A stretch of 64,000 nt of DNA from Saccharibacillus sp. CPCC 101409 (GTDB taxonomy: Bacteria; Bacillota; Bacilli; Paenibacillales; Paenibacillaceae), in the NCBI RefSeq assembly GCF_030518235.1, contig NZ_JAULSA010000016.1:1-64000 (forward strand), in the 5' to 3' direction. The notes under the pieces are model-generated. The model was not told the origin of the DNA. It did no database searches and saw only the letters and a program-made list of their open reading frames with translations. Positions 25,782 to 34,949 of this stretch are shown one piece after another (position 1 is the first letter of the stretch; every line of letters starts with the position of its first letter). Made by a program: the position numbers and the translations under genes.

Positions 25782-27068
25782 CTATATTTTACGGGAAGTT
25801 CGCAGTTCCAGCGCCCGCTCCGCCGCGTCCGTTCCCGCCGCATGGCCGGTCGAGAACGCCGCCGTAATATTGTAGCCGCCGGTATAGCCGTGGATATCGA
25901 GGATCTCGCCGCAGAAGTACAGGCCGTCCGTGCGCTTCGATTGCATCGTATGCGGATCGATTTCTTTGAGATGCACGCCGCCGCCGGTGACGAACGCTTC
26001 TTCGATCGACAGCGTGCCGTTCACCGGGACGGGGAACGCTTTGACCAGCCGCGCCAGTTCGGTCCATTTGGTTTTGGGAATATTGTCGTGCGTCAGCATC
26101 TCGTCCAGTTCCGCGCGGATCAGCAGCAGGGGGATCAGCTTTTCGGGCAGCGCGCTTTTGAGCACGTTTTTGATCGCTTTTTTCGGATCGGCCGCCGTCA
26201 GGTTCATCGTTTCCCGGTACACGTCGTCGGCGCTGCGCTCCGGCATGAGGTCGATCGTGACCCGCACCGTGCCGCCGGCCTGCTTGTCCAGTTCTTTGAC
26301 GACGTACTGGCTGCACCGCAGCGCCGCCGGCCCGGACAGGCCGAAGTGCGTAAACAGCATATCGCCGTTATGCGAGACCAGCTTTTTGCCTTTGGCGTTC
26401 CAGACGGTCATCTCGATCCCGCGCAGCGACAGCCCCTGGAGCTCTTTGCTCTGGATGTAGGCGGCGCCCGAAGTCAGCGGAACCTCGGTCGGGAACAGCC
26501 TGGTGATCGTATGCCCGGCTTCTTCCGCCCACGGGTAGCCGTCGCCGGTCGAACCGGTCTTGGGCACGGATTTGCCGCCGACGGCGACGATCACGCAGGA
26601 CGCGCCAAGGTGCTGTCCGCCGCGCAGCCGTACGCCCGCCGCGCGTCCGTTCTCGTACACCACGCGCTCGACCGGCGAGTTGATCCGCACTTCGACGCCC
26701 AGAGAGCGCACCCGTCCGATCAGCGCGTCGACGACCGTTTTCGCTTTGTCGCTGACCGGGAACATCCGTCCGTTGTCTTCTTCCTTGAGCGCAATGCCCA
26801 ATCCTTCGAAAAAAGCGACGATATCGCGGCTGCCGAACTGCGACAGCGCGCTGTAGAGAAACCGGCCGTTGCCGGGAATCCACTTAATCAGCTCGTCGTA
26901 CTCTTTGTTGTTGGTCACGTTGCAGCGCCCGCCGCCCGAAATGCCGAGTTTGCGGCCGAGCTTGTCGCCTTTGTCGAGCAGCAGCACGCGCGCGCCGCGC
27001 TCTCCGGCGGCCGCGGCCGCCATCAGTCCCGCCGATCCGCCTCCGACGACGATTACGTCATAATCCAA
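25782..27068 (-). CDS. HI0933/BaiN-type NAD(P)/FAD-dependent oxidoreductase
   Basis: The 428-aa flavoprotein begins with the FAD-binding VIVVGGGSAGLMAAAAAG (residues 5-22), has the family motif GISGGGRCNVTN (about 45), and ends with YFCGEILDIHGYTGGYNI (about 387). It matches B. subtilis YtfP. Relatives reduce bile-acid intermediates or act in electron transfer; the reaction here is unknown. The start is TTG 27068, because AAAAGGAAG is 7 nt upstream and the FAD motif begins just after; the open frame extends upstream without a site. Confidence 0.85.
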   Translation of the reverse strand: MDYDVIVVGGGSAGLMAAAAAGERGARVLLLDKGDKLGRKLGISGGGRCNVTNNKEYDELIKWIPGNGRFLYSALSQFGSRDIVAFFEGLGIALKEEDNGRMFPVSDKAKTVVDALIGRVRSLGVEVRINSPVERVVYENGRAAGVRLRGGQHLGASCVIVAVGGKSVPKTGSTGDGYPWAEEAGHTITRLFPTEVPLTSGAAYIQSKELQGLSLRGIEMTVWNAKGKKLVSHNGDMLFTHFGLSGPAALRCSQYVVKELDKQAGGTVRVTIDLMPERSADDVYRETMNLTAADPKKAIKNVLKSALPEKLIPLLLIRAELDEMLTHDNIPKTKWTELARLVKAFPVPVNGTLSIEEAFVTGGGVHLKEIDPHTMQSKRTDGLYFCGEILDIHGYTGGYNITAAFSTGHAAGTDAAERALELRTSRKI

Positions 27069-27303
27069 GATCCATCTTCCTTTTCGCGTTGATAAGTTTC
27101 CCTCATTGTAGCATAAAGGACGTCGCGGAAACCCGGTTTTCGCCGCAAAAAACAGACTCTGCACCTCGGTATATTGTGCCGGAAGAAAGGTTGTGTTTTA
27201 ATCTTTGTATGGGTCGTTTGTATGGAAATGGAAAAAAGATCTTGACGCGACGGTTTCGCGTGCACAAAGCAAGATGGACTTCATGAAAAGGAGGAGCCGC
27301 CGA

Positions 27304-29019
27304 GTGGAACTGTTCAAACTGTTCGTTATTCAGATTCTGTTTGCTTCTCTGCCGGTTCTGCTTGTTTCTCCGTTCGAAAGCTTTATTCGCAAACGGTTTG
27401 CGGAGTCGATGTCGGGCCGGCAGCGCGAGGCGGTCGGTCTGGCGTTTACGCTGGCCTGCGCTTCGTCGATTCTTCTGTGCTGGCTGCTCGATATCGGAAG
27501 CGCGCGAATCGACGGGGAGCTGTCGCTCGTTCCGGCTGCCGCGGGCATTCTGTACGGCGCGCGCCGCACCGGCCTGTGGATCGCCGCCTTTTACGGACTG
27601 CTGGGCTTCGCTTTTACGGGAAGCCTGATTACGGGGAACCTGTGGATGGAAATTCTGCTGCTGCTTCTGCTCGTGCCGTTTCGTTCCGCGCTGATGGGAC
27701 TTCCGCCGGTTCGACGGCGGCTGCTGTTCGGCTGCTGGGTGATGGCGGCGTATCTGCCGCACCAGCCGCTGCACGCCCAGGCCGCTCTGCTGGCCGGCGA
27801 TTCGCTGCCGATGCAGACGGGCCGCACGCTGATCGAGCTCGCCGCGGCCGGGCTGTCCGGCATGCTGCTGCTTTATTCCAGAAAAAGCGCGGTCGACCGC
27901 TACGAGCGGGACGAACAGGCCGGCGAGATGCGCGAGCGGTTCATCGAAGAGGAAACGAAGCTGCAGGCGCTGATGCGTTCGCTGCCCGGCTTCGCGCTGA
28001 CGCTGGACCGCTCCTACCGGATTACGGATCTCAACGACCAGGCGCTTACCGTTATGCAGCAGCGCGGACATCCCGTGACCAAGGACATGGTCGTCGGCTT
28101 CCGGTTCGAGGAGCTGATGACGAGAATCGGCGCGGCCGCGGACCCGGAGGTGCTTCGGGCGCTGGAACAGGCGGGCTCCCAAAACCGGACGATCGAGCGG
28201 ATGATTTCGTTCAACGGCCGCCGTTTTCACTTCTATGCGTCTCCGGCGCACACGCAGCAGGGCGGATTGATGGGCACGGTGTGCAGTTTGTACGAAGTGA
28301 CGGAAGCCGATCGCATGCGTGCCGAGCTGGAAAATATGAACCGGCTGAGCATGATCGGACAGCTCGCTGCGGGCGTAACGCACGAAATCCGCAATCCGAT
28401 GGCGGTCGTGCGCGGCTATCTCCAGCTGCTTCAGCACAAGACGCCGAGCGAGTTCTCTCATTACTATACGATTGTGCTGGAGGAGCTCGACCGCGCCGCC
28501 GGCATCATCGACGACTTTCTGTCGCTGGCGCGCACCAAGCCGGAGCTAAGCGACGTGCGCACGCTGCCTTCCGTCATCGAGGAGATCCAGCCGCTGCTGC
28601 TGGCGGACGCCAATCTGCGCGGACAAACGCTGACGATGCAGTTCGACGATTCCTCGACGGCGATTCCGATGAATCCGCGCGAGATCAAGCAGCTCGTGCT
28701 CAATCTGGGCCGCAACGCCATGGAAGCGATGGGAAACAAGGGAGAGCTGACAATCCGGACCGAAGAAATCGGCTCCAAGGTCGTGCTGCGGGTGCGCGAC
28801 AACGGTCCGGGAATGCCGGAAGAAGTGCTGCGGCGCGTGCAGGAACCTTTTTTTACGACGAAAAAAGAAGGAACCGGACTCGGGCTGCCGCTGTGTTCGG
28901 GAATCGCGGAACGCCACGGGGGCCGGATGTATATCTCCTCGCGGGCCGACGAAGGCACGGAAGTGTGCATCGAGTTCGCAAAAACGGCCGCGGCGAGCGA
29001 TTCGGTCCATCAAACATAA
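27304..29019 (+). CDS. KinB-like sensor histidine kinase
   Basis: The 571-aa protein has five or six N-terminal membrane helices (residues 3-195, a 5TM-Lyt-like sensor), a PAS domain (about 215-330, LDRSYRITDLNDQALTVM), HisKA with phosphorylated His in GVTHEIRNPMAVVRGYLQLL (about 360) and a HATPase domain (LGRNAMEAM, DNGPGMP, EGTGLGLPL). No response regulator is adjacent, as in sporulation-phosphorelay kinases that feed Spo0F; that role is inference. GTG 27304 follows AAAAGGAGG. Confidence 0.88.
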   Translation: MELFKLFVIQILFASLPVLLVSPFESFIRKRFAESMSGRQREAVGLAFTLACASSILLCWLLDIGSARIDGELSLVPAAAGILYGARRTGLWIAAFYGLLGFAFTGSLITGNLWMEILLLLLLVPFRSALMGLPPVRRRLLFGCWVMAAYLPHQPLHAQAALLAGDSLPMQTGRTLIELAAAGLSGMLLLYSRKSAVDRYERDEQAGEMRERFIEEETKLQALMRSLPGFALTLDRSYRITDLNDQALTVMQQRGHPVTKDMVVGFRFEELMTRIGAAADPEVLRALEQAGSQNRTIERMISFNGRRFHFYASPAHTQQGGLMGTVCSLYEVTEADRMRAELENMNRLSMIGQLAAGVTHEIRNPMAVVRGYLQLLQHKTPSEFSHYYTIVLEELDRAAGIIDDFLSLARTKPELSDVRTLPSVIEEIQPLLLADANLRGQTLTMQFDDSSTAIPMNPREIKQLVLNLGRNAMEAMGNKGELTIRTEEIGSKVVLRVRDNGPGMPEEVLRRVQEPFFTTKKEGTGLGLPLCSGIAERHGGRMYISSRADEGTEVCIEFAKTAAASDSVHQT

Positions 29020-29075
29020 GCAAGCGGGCCGGGCGGTATAAAGGGAAATGCCTTTCCTTTCGTTAGGAGGCGGGG

Positions 29076-29081
29076 TATAAT
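29076..29081 (+). promoter_or_regulatory. -10 box of the bacilliredoxin gene promoter
   Basis: A consensus TATAAT lies 17 bp after a weak -35 (TTTCCT, 29053-29058). With a start site near 29088, the leader would be about 58 nt. Confidence 0.45.
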
Positions 29082-29145
29082 GAAGGCGGCGGGGGCGGCG
29101 GATAAACGCCTGCGTCCAACAAGTTCTTGAAGGAGTGAATTTACC

Positions 29146-29580
29146 ATGGCTATGTCTTTCGACCAATACATGCGCGATATGATCCAACCGATGCGCGACG
29201 AGCTGACCTCGCTCGGCATCCGCGAGCTTCGCACACCGGAGGAAGTGGAAGAAAATCTTCCGAACGCTTCCGGCACGACGCTTGTCGTCATTAACTCCGT
29301 TTGCGGCTGCGCCGCCGGCCAATGCCGTCCGGGCGTCGCCCAGGCGCTCCAGCACGAGAAAACGCCGGGCAACCTGTTTACGGTCTTCGCCGGACAGGAC
29401 AAAGAAGCGACCGCGCAGGCGCGCGAATACTTCGCGCCGTACCCGCCGTCTTCGCCTTCCATCGCCCTGTTCAAAGACGGCGAGCTTGTGCACTTTATCG
29501 AACGCCACAGCATCGAAGACCGCTCCGCCGGAGAGATTGCCGATGACCTGACCCGCGCTTTCGACGAATTCTGCGGCTGA
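29146..29580 (+). CDS. Bacilliredoxin, BrxA/BrxB family
   Basis: The 144-aa thioredoxin-fold protein has the family motif VNSVCGCAAGQCRPG-like sequence (INSVCGCAAGQCRPG, about residue 50) with the characteristic CGC active site. Bacilliredoxins remove bacillithiol from S-bacillithiolated proteins after oxidative stress. The length matches YphP/YqiW (about 144). A good GGAGTGAATTTACC ribosome binding site precedes ATG 29146. Confidence 0.95.
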   Translation: MAMSFDQYMRDMIQPMRDELTSLGIRELRTPEEVEENLPNASGTTLVVINSVCGCAAGQCRPGVAQALQHEKTPGNLFTVFAGQDKEATAQAREYFAPYPPSSPSIALFKDGELVHFIERHSIEDRSAGEIADDLTRAFDEFCG

Positions 29581-29606
29581 TCCCGAATTTCGGGCGGCAG
29601 GCGGGC

Positions 29607-29650
29607 AGCGCCCCGGGAGGACGGAAACGTCCCGCCCGGGGCGCTTTTTT
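29607..29650 (+). terminator. Rho-independent terminator after the bacilliredoxin gene
   Basis: AGCGCCCCGGG / CCCGGGGCGCT with an extended GC-rich loop is followed by T6. Confidence 0.85.
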
Positions 29651-29744
29651 GCCGTGGCGGCGGAGACGGCGCCGGAATCGGGCTTTTTTTCCGCCTGCGG
29701 CAGCGCTCTACATCATGAAGCCGCGCAAAAAAGTCCCGCGTAAG

Positions 29745-29772
29745 TTCGATGTCAGCCTGTTCCGGGTATAAT
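29745..29772 (+). promoter_or_regulatory. nadE promoter
   Basis: TTCGAT (29745-29750), 16 bp and consensus TATAAT (29767-29772) lie 77 bp before the nadE start. Confidence 0.45.
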
Positions 29773-29848
29773 CATAGGAGAGAGGCAGCATCCATTTCGC
29801 CCGGAGCGGCACGCGAAGTCTTCGGGTATTCAAAGGAGAGAATGAACG

Positions 29849-30664
29849 ATGAGTTTGCAGCAACAGATTATCGCCGAATTGGGCGTGCAGCCCACGATCG
29901 ATCCGGAAGCCGAGATCCGCAAGCGGGTCGATTTCCTGAAGCAGTACGTCCTCGGTTCGGGCACCAACGGCCTGCTGATCGCGATCAGCGGCGGCGTGGA
30001 CAGCGCGGTGGCGACGGGCCTGTGCAAACGGGCGACCGACGAGCTGAGCAAAGAATCGGGCAAAGAGTACATCACGCTGGGCGTGTTCCAGCCTTACGGC
30101 GAGCAGTCGGATATCGAGCACAGCTACGCCACGGCCAAAGCGTTCGGCCTGACGCATACGATCGAAACGAATATCCGGGACGCGGTCGATCATGTGGCGG
30201 ACACGGTGGAGAAAAGTTTCAAGGACCTCGACATCAACAACCCGCGCAAAATGACCGACAAAGGCAAAGGCAATATCAAAGCGAGAACGCGGATGGTCGT
30301 GCAGTACGCGCTGTCGTTCGAGATGAACCTGCTCGTCGTCGGCACCGACCACGCGTCGGAAGCGATCACCGGCTTCTATACCAAGTGGGGCGACGGCGCC
30401 GTCGATATCACGCCTTTGTCCACGCTGAATAAGCGCCAGGTGCGCGAAGTGGGCCGCGCGCTGGGCGTGCCGGCGGAGATTGTGGAGAAAGCGCCGACCG
30501 CCGGCCTGTGGGTCGGCCAGACCGACGAGACCGAACTCGGCATCACGTACGACGAGAACAGCGATTATCTCGAAGGCAAAGAAGTCCGCCCGGAAGCGCA
30601 GACGCTGCTGGAGAACTTCTACAAGATGACCGCGCACAAACGGAACCCGATTCCGGGCGTGTAA
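29849..30664 (+). CDS. nadE: Ammonia-dependent NAD+ synthetase
   Basis: The 271-aa enzyme amidates nicotinate adenine dinucleotide with NH3 and ATP, the last step of NAD synthesis. The ATP-pyrophosphatase P-loop is ISGGVDSAVATGLC (about residue 46); KARTRMVVQYALSFE and GTDHASEAITGFYTKWGDG are family motifs. There is no glutaminase domain, so it is the short homodimeric NadE. Its length matches B. subtilis NadE (272). ATG 29849 follows AAAGGAGAGAATGAACG. Confidence 0.96.
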   Translation: MSLQQQIIAELGVQPTIDPEAEIRKRVDFLKQYVLGSGTNGLLIAISGGVDSAVATGLCKRATDELSKESGKEYITLGVFQPYGEQSDIEHSYATAKAFGLTHTIETNIRDAVDHVADTVEKSFKDLDINNPRKMTDKGKGNIKARTRMVVQYALSFEMNLLVVGTDHASEAITGFYTKWGDGAVDITPLSTLNKRQVREVGRALGVPAEIVEKAPTAGLWVGQTDETELGITYDENSDYLEGKEVRPEAQTLLENFYKMTAHKRNPIPGV

Positions 30665-30778
30665 ACGCCGGCGCAGACGCGGGCTGCGGCTGCGTACGAG
30701 GCGTCGGAGGCGCACCCGGGCGGGTAAGGCGGTAAGAATCCGGGGACGCTTTCGGGGCGTCCGGAACGAATTGCGGAA

Positions 30779-30805
30779 GGCCCGCTCAGCAGCGGGTCTT
30801 TTTTT
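30779..30805 (+). terminator. Rho-independent terminator after nadE
   Basis: GGCCCGCT-CAGC-AGCGGGTC is followed by T7. The remaining gap to acpS (30806-31314) holds the four-arm element and a short leader. Confidence 0.85.
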
Positions 30806-30928
30806 GCGAAACGGCCGGCGGACCGCCGGCAGAAGGACAGGGACGAAGTACTAAGCGCGCCCCGCCCGAATCGCTTTCGTTAAGCGAAGCCGAAGGTCGG
30901 AGACGATCCGCTTTTTCGCGACTTGTTC

Positions 30929-31115
30929 AATTAACTGCACACGTACACTTATTTCCGAAGAATAAAGGCCTTTTCGCCAAATAAATGCGGGAGTGCATTT
31001 AATTTGTCCAAAACGGGCCGTTTGGCGCTTTTGACAGAGCATTAAGTGTATCTGTGCAGTTATTGTGCCTTGCCGCTTCGGCGGAGACGAAATAGCGGTA
31101 TATAGGCCGTTATTT
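30929..31115. repeat. Four-arm 50/61/50 intergenic element, locus 3
   Basis: 26-bp AT-ended imperfect palindromes start at 30929, 30979, 31040 and 31090, again spaced 50, 61 and 50. The central spacer can fold as CCAAAACGG/CCGTTTGG and the third spacer as GCCG-CTT-CGGC. It lies in the co-directional nadE-acpS gap, so the element is not restricted to convergent gene pairs. Confidence 0.85.
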
Positions 31116-31314
31116 TCGGGGAAGACGCACGGAGCGTTATAAAATGTCATGCAGTATGCATGCAGCGCATAGAAACAAACGAGTCTAGTATCTGCAGCGT
31201 TGACAAGGTACTGGACGGATAACACGAAAGATGAATCGCGCACAGGAACTGGAGTTCGCCTGCCGCTCCTGCTACAATAGAAGGATGCGCGATTAGAGTG
31301 GAGGCAAACCGAAT

Positions 31315-31713
31315 ATGATTTATGGAATCGGCCACGACCTGCTGGACATCGGCCGGGTGGGCCGGCTGCTGGAAGGCGCGCAGGGCGAGCGCTTTCTGCG
31401 CCGTATCCTGACGCCCGCCGAGCGGGAGATCGCGGCGGGCCGGAGCGGCAGGCTGGCGGAATTCGCCGCCGGACGCTTCGCGGCGAAAGAAGCGATCGTC
31501 AAAGCGCTCGGCTGCGGGATCGGCCGCCTGGTCGGATTTGAAGATATCGAGATTGTGCCGGACGCTCTGGGCAAACCGGGCGTGGAACTGTCGGCCGCCG
31601 CCTGGGACAGATTGAATCTGCCGGGCGGGAGCGCATACGCGATCCATTTGAGCATCACGCATCAGCCGGCGCTGGCTTCGGCCTTCGCCGTTGTGGAAAG
31701 GAAGACATCATGA
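31315..31713 (+). CDS. acpS: Holo-[acyl-carrier-protein] synthase
   Basis: The 132-aa enzyme transfers 4'-phosphopantetheine from CoA to acyl carrier protein. It has the AcpS signatures GIGHDLLDIGRV (residue 4) and AGRFAAKEAIVKALG (about residue 51), with the metal-binding Asp and Glu. ATG 31315 follows GTGGAGGC. It overlaps mutY by 4 bp (ATGA), which indicates translational coupling. A TACAAT -10-like box lies about 45 bp upstream. Confidence 0.96.
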   Translation: MIYGIGHDLLDIGRVGRLLEGAQGERFLRRILTPAEREIAAGRSGRLAEFAAGRFAAKEAIVKALGCGIGRLVGFEDIEIVPDALGKPGVELSAAAWDRLNLPGGSAYAIHLSITHQPALASAFAVVERKTS

Positions 31714-32981
31714 GCGATCAAACGACGAACGGCCTGCCTCCGGGCGGCGAGCGCGAAGCGCGCGAGCGGATCGGGGCGCTGGAGGCCGAAGACAACAAAA
31801 CGTATTTCAGCCGCGAGCTGCTGGTCTGGTACGACCGCAGCAAGCGCGATCTGCCGTGGCGCAGACACCGCGATCCGTACTTTATCTGGGTATCGGAGAT
31901 CATGCTCCAGCAGACGCGGGTGGACACGGTTATTCCTTATTTCAACCGCTTTATCGAGCGGTTTCCGACGATCGCCGCTCTTGCGGAAGCACCGGAAGAA
32001 GACGTGGTGAAGATGTGGGAAGGGCTCGGCTATTATTCGCGCGCGCGCAATTTGCAGGCGGCGGCGCGGCAGATCGTCGAGCTGCACAGCGGCAGCATGC
32101 CGTCGGAACGCGAGCACGTCTTCGCGCTCAAGGGAGTCGGCCCGTATACGGCGGGAGCGATCCTGAGCATCGCGTTCAACCAGCCGGAGCCGGCGGTGGA
32201 CGGCAACGTCATGCGGGTGCTGTCGCGCTACTTCCTGATCGAAGACGATATCGCCAAGCCCAAGACGCGGATCGCGATGGAGAAAATGATCCCGGCGCTG
32301 ATTCCGGAAGGGCGCGCGTCCGACTTCAACCAGGCGCTGATGGAACTCGGCGCGCTGATCTGCACGCCGAAGTCGCCGCACTGCCTGATCTGCCCGGTGA
32401 TGGAACACTGCCGGGGACGCATCGAAGGCATGGAGCGCGAGCTGCCGGTGAAGACCAAAGCCAAGAAGCCGCGGCCGGAGCAGCGGCTGGCCGTACTGCT
32501 CGAAGGCGAGGGCGAACGCGCCGGACGGGTGCTGGTGCGCCGCCGGCCGAAGACCGGCCTGCTGGCGGGCATGTGGGAGCTGCCGCATATCGCGGCGGGC
32601 AGCGAGGACTGGGGTCTGGACGTGGCGCAGCTGGAAGAACTGCTCGAAGAGCGCGGCCTGATGTGGTCGCCCATGTCGCCGTATATGACCGCGGAGCACA
32701 CGTTCAGCCATATTCACTGGACGATGCGGGTGCTGATCGCGCGGGAGCAGCCGGACGTGCTGCCGCAGCTCGCCGCGGAGAGCGGCGTCCCGTACCTGAC
32801 GGCGGTGCCGGAAGCTTCGGACGCTCCGGCGGACGGCGATTCGACCGCAGCGGGCGGCGCGGAGAGCGGGGAGTGGCGCTGGGTATCGCGCGAAGGCATG
32901 CAGGATATCGCGTTCCCGAATTTATTCCTGAATATCCTGAACAAGTATTTCGATGGGGAAAGCGAAGAAGAGCGGCGTTAA
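31710..32981 (+). CDS. mutY: A/G-specific adenine glycosylase
   Basis: The 423-aa enzyme removes adenine mispaired with 8-oxoguanine. It has the catalytic EIMLQQTRVDTV (about residue 53), the helix-hairpin-helix LKGVGPYTAGAI with downstream catalytic Asp in AVDGNV (about 156), the [4Fe-4S] cysteines in CTPKSPHCLICPVMEHC (about 214-230) and a C-terminal NUDIX-like domain (about 250-400) for 8-oxoG recognition. The last 60 residues contain a Gly/Ala/Ser-rich insertion. It is in an operon with acpS. Confidence 0.96.
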   Translation: MSDQTTNGLPPGGEREARERIGALEAEDNKTYFSRELLVWYDRSKRDLPWRRHRDPYFIWVSEIMLQQTRVDTVIPYFNRFIERFPTIAALAEAPEEDVVKMWEGLGYYSRARNLQAAARQIVELHSGSMPSEREHVFALKGVGPYTAGAILSIAFNQPEPAVDGNVMRVLSRYFLIEDDIAKPKTRIAMEKMIPALIPEGRASDFNQALMELGALICTPKSPHCLICPVMEHCRGRIEGMERELPVKTKAKKPRPEQRLAVLLEGEGERAGRVLVRRRPKTGLLAGMWELPHIAAGSEDWGLDVAQLEELLEERGLMWSPMSPYMTAEHTFSHIHWTMRVLIAREQPDVLPQLAAESGVPYLTAVPEASDAPADGDSTAAGGAESGEWRWVSREGMQDIAFPNLFLNILNKYFDGESEEERR

Positions 32982-33051
32982 GGATTGCGTTTTTGGCTCC
33001 GGCGCATTTGTTTGCAGGCGCCGAGCCTAAGCTTCACGCTTTTTACCGCAT

Positions 33052-33090
33052 AAAAAAAGACTGCGCCGACAAACGGGCAGTCTTTTTTGT
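33052..33090. terminator. Bidirectional terminator between mutY and sodA
   Basis: AAAAAAGACTGC / GCAGTCTTTTTT has A- and T-runs on both sides of the stem and lies between convergent genes. Confidence 0.88.
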
Positions 33091-33120
33091 CGTCCGGTAT
33101 TCCAGGCTTTGAAAAAGCGA

Positions 33121-33732
33121 TTATTTCGCCGCTTCGTAGCGCTTGGACACTTCGTCCCAGTTGATAACGTTCCAGAACGCCGCGATGTAGTCGGGACGTT
33201 TGTTTTGATATTTCAGGTAGTAGGAGTGTTCCCATACGTCCAGGCCGAGAATCGGAGTCAGGCCTTCGAAGATCGGGCTGTCCTGGTTAGGCGTGCTGGT
33301 TACGGAGAGTTTGCCGTCTTTGCCGACAACGAGCCAAGCCCAGCCGCTGCCGAAACGAGTCGTAGCCGCTTTGTTGAAATCTTCTTTGAATTTGTCGAAT
33401 CCGCCCAGTTCGCTCTCGATGGCGTCGGCCAGGGCGCCCGACGGGTTGCCGCCGCCGTTCGGTCCGATAACGGTCCAGAACAGGCTGTGGTTGTGGTGTC
33501 CGCCGCCGTTGTTGCGAACGGCTGTGCGAATGCTTTCCGGTACGCTGTCGAGGTCGGAGATCAGGTCTTCGAGGCTCTTGCTTTGCAGTTCCGGAGCGCT
33601 TTCCAGAGCGTTGTTCAGGTTCGTGACGTATGTGTTGTGATGGCGATCGTGGTGGATCTCCATCGTCTGTGCGTCGATATGGGGCTCAAGCGCGTCGTTC
33701 GAATACGGCAGTGCCGGCAGTTCAAATGCCAT
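33121..33732 (-). CDS. sodA: Superoxide dismutase (Mn/Fe family)
   Basis: The 203-aa enzyme dismutes superoxide. Metal ligands sit in [10 protein letters not shown] (His ~27), NHSLFW (His ~82) and DVWEHSYYL (Asp ~164, His ~168). [16 protein letters not shown] fits the Mn type of Bacillus SodA. ATG 33732 is set by GGAGGTAATTATATC; an upstream extension has no site. It is monocistronic. Confidence 0.96.
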   Translation of the reverse strand: MAFELPALPYSNDALEPHIDAQTMEIHHDRHHNTYVTNLNNALESAPELQSKSLEDLISDLDSVPESIRTAVRNNGGGHHNHSLFWTVIGPNGGGNPSGALADAIESELGGFDKFKEDFNKAATTRFGSGWAWLVVGKDGKLSVTSTPNQDSPIFEGLTPILGLDVWEHSYYLKYQNKRPDYIAAFWNVINWDEVSKRYEAAK

Positions 33733-33771
33733 GATATAATTACCTCCTGCGTAAATGGGATTAGTCGACAT

Positions 33772-34221
33772 TTCCTGCGAAATTGATGAAGCTCACATAA
33801 GAAGTACACAGAAATGTCTTTACCCCTTTATTAAACAGGATCACTTTCTTTAAATCAATAGATCATTTTTTCTCCGTGACTTTTTTGTCTGTAAAAAAGA
33901 TCATAACGATGTAAAACGGCCTTCGTTTATGATGAAGCGGCGCAAAGAGCGCAAAAACGAAAATTACCTCGGCAAACTGACGAAAAAACTCGAAATTAAG
34001 CGTTTTCAAAAGAAAAGAGATGTTTTTTCGCGGGGATTATGGTTTAATAACCGTGAGTGAAGAGGTAAATCCGCTGGAAACCACGCATTTTTTTCTGCCC
34101 TTTTTGTAAACTCGCGTCTTTCTTTCTGTAAATACCTGATTCAAGTAAGCGTTTGCGAAAAATTTTGGTAAGCGATTTTTTGCATGGGCTGCAATTTCCA
34201 AAAGAAGAAGGGGATTTAAGC
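33772..34221. other. AT-rich intergenic region upstream of two divergent genes
   Basis: About 450 bp without a convincing gene between sodA and the acetyltransferase. It is much more AT-rich than its surroundings and should hold both promoters. I see AT-rich -10-like boxes (for example TTTAATAA near 33828 on the minus strand and GGTTTAATAACC at 34050-34061, a palindrome) but cannot assign a promoter or operator. Confidence 0.5.
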
Positions 34222-34647
34222 ATGAACGTTCGTTCTTTTCAGTTGAGTGATTCGAGCCGCATTACGGAGCTTTTGCAGGTCGCTTTATCGGAAGAGTGTT
34301 ATGAAAAGACGATCGGACCTTTTGCCAGACAGCTGGCGTGGGATTCCGAACTGATCCTGGTGGCCGAAGACGGAGACGAACTCGTCGGCGTGCTGATCGG
34401 TACGATCGAGCGCAGCATGGGCTGCTACTACCGCATCGCCGTGCATCCGGATTATCGCCGTCAGGGAATCGGCAAAGCGTTGATCGCCAAGCTCGAAAGC
34501 CGTTTTCAACAGCGTAAAGTCAGCAGCATCTTCGTATCGGGAGACGAGCACAACTCGCCGGCGCTGCCGCTGTACGAAGCGATGGGCTACGGAGCGAACC
34601 GCATTCTGAACGCCGTTCAGAAGCTGAGCATCCTGACTGCGGTTTAA
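34222..34647 (+). CDS. GNAT family N-acetyltransferase
   Basis: The 141-aa protein has the acetyl-CoA-binding motif YRIAVHPDYRRQGIGKALIA (about residues 73-92) followed by YEAMGYGANR, typical of small GNAT enzymes (RimI-like). The start at ATG 34222 follows AAGAAGGGGATT; the frame continues upstream without a better site. The substrate is unknown. Confidence 0.85.
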   Translation: MNVRSFQLSDSSRITELLQVALSEECYEKTIGPFARQLAWDSELILVAEDGDELVGVLIGTIERSMGCYYRIAVHPDYRRQGIGKALIAKLESRFQQRKVSSIFVSGDEHNSPALPLYEAMGYGANRILNAVQKLSILTAV

Positions 34648-34742
34648 GACCGCGCCGACATATCTTTCATGCAAAAAGAGAGACTCGCGATTCTTCCTTT
34701 CGGGAAGGCGCACGATTTTATCCATAAGCTTAATTTGAAGCT

Positions 34743-34819
34743 AAAGCATACTTGCCCCCTTTACGGGCGTCCCGGCTTGAACGATCGAGCGGAACGCGCA
34801 AAGGCGGCAGGTATGCTTT
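34743..34819. repeat. Long imperfect palindrome (about 76 nt) with T-run
   Basis: AAAGCATACTTGCC (34743-34756) matches the reverse complement of GGCAGGTATGCTTT (34805-34818) with one mismatch. Pairing continues inward through CCTTT/AAAGG, GCGT/ACGC and CCG/CGG to a loop near 34781. The right arm ends in TTTT, so it may terminate transcripts of the acetyltransferase gene, but it is far longer than the usual terminators in this window. Confidence 0.65.
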
Positions 34820-34949
34820 TCTGTTTGCGCGGATTTGGATTGCAGAGAGCGAGAAGGCGCTAAAAGACTCGATTTCATAGCGAATTAGGGGTAAAATGGA
34901 GGGTGGAGCACGCAGAGGGAAATAGCGGGAGAAAGGACGGGGAACCGGC

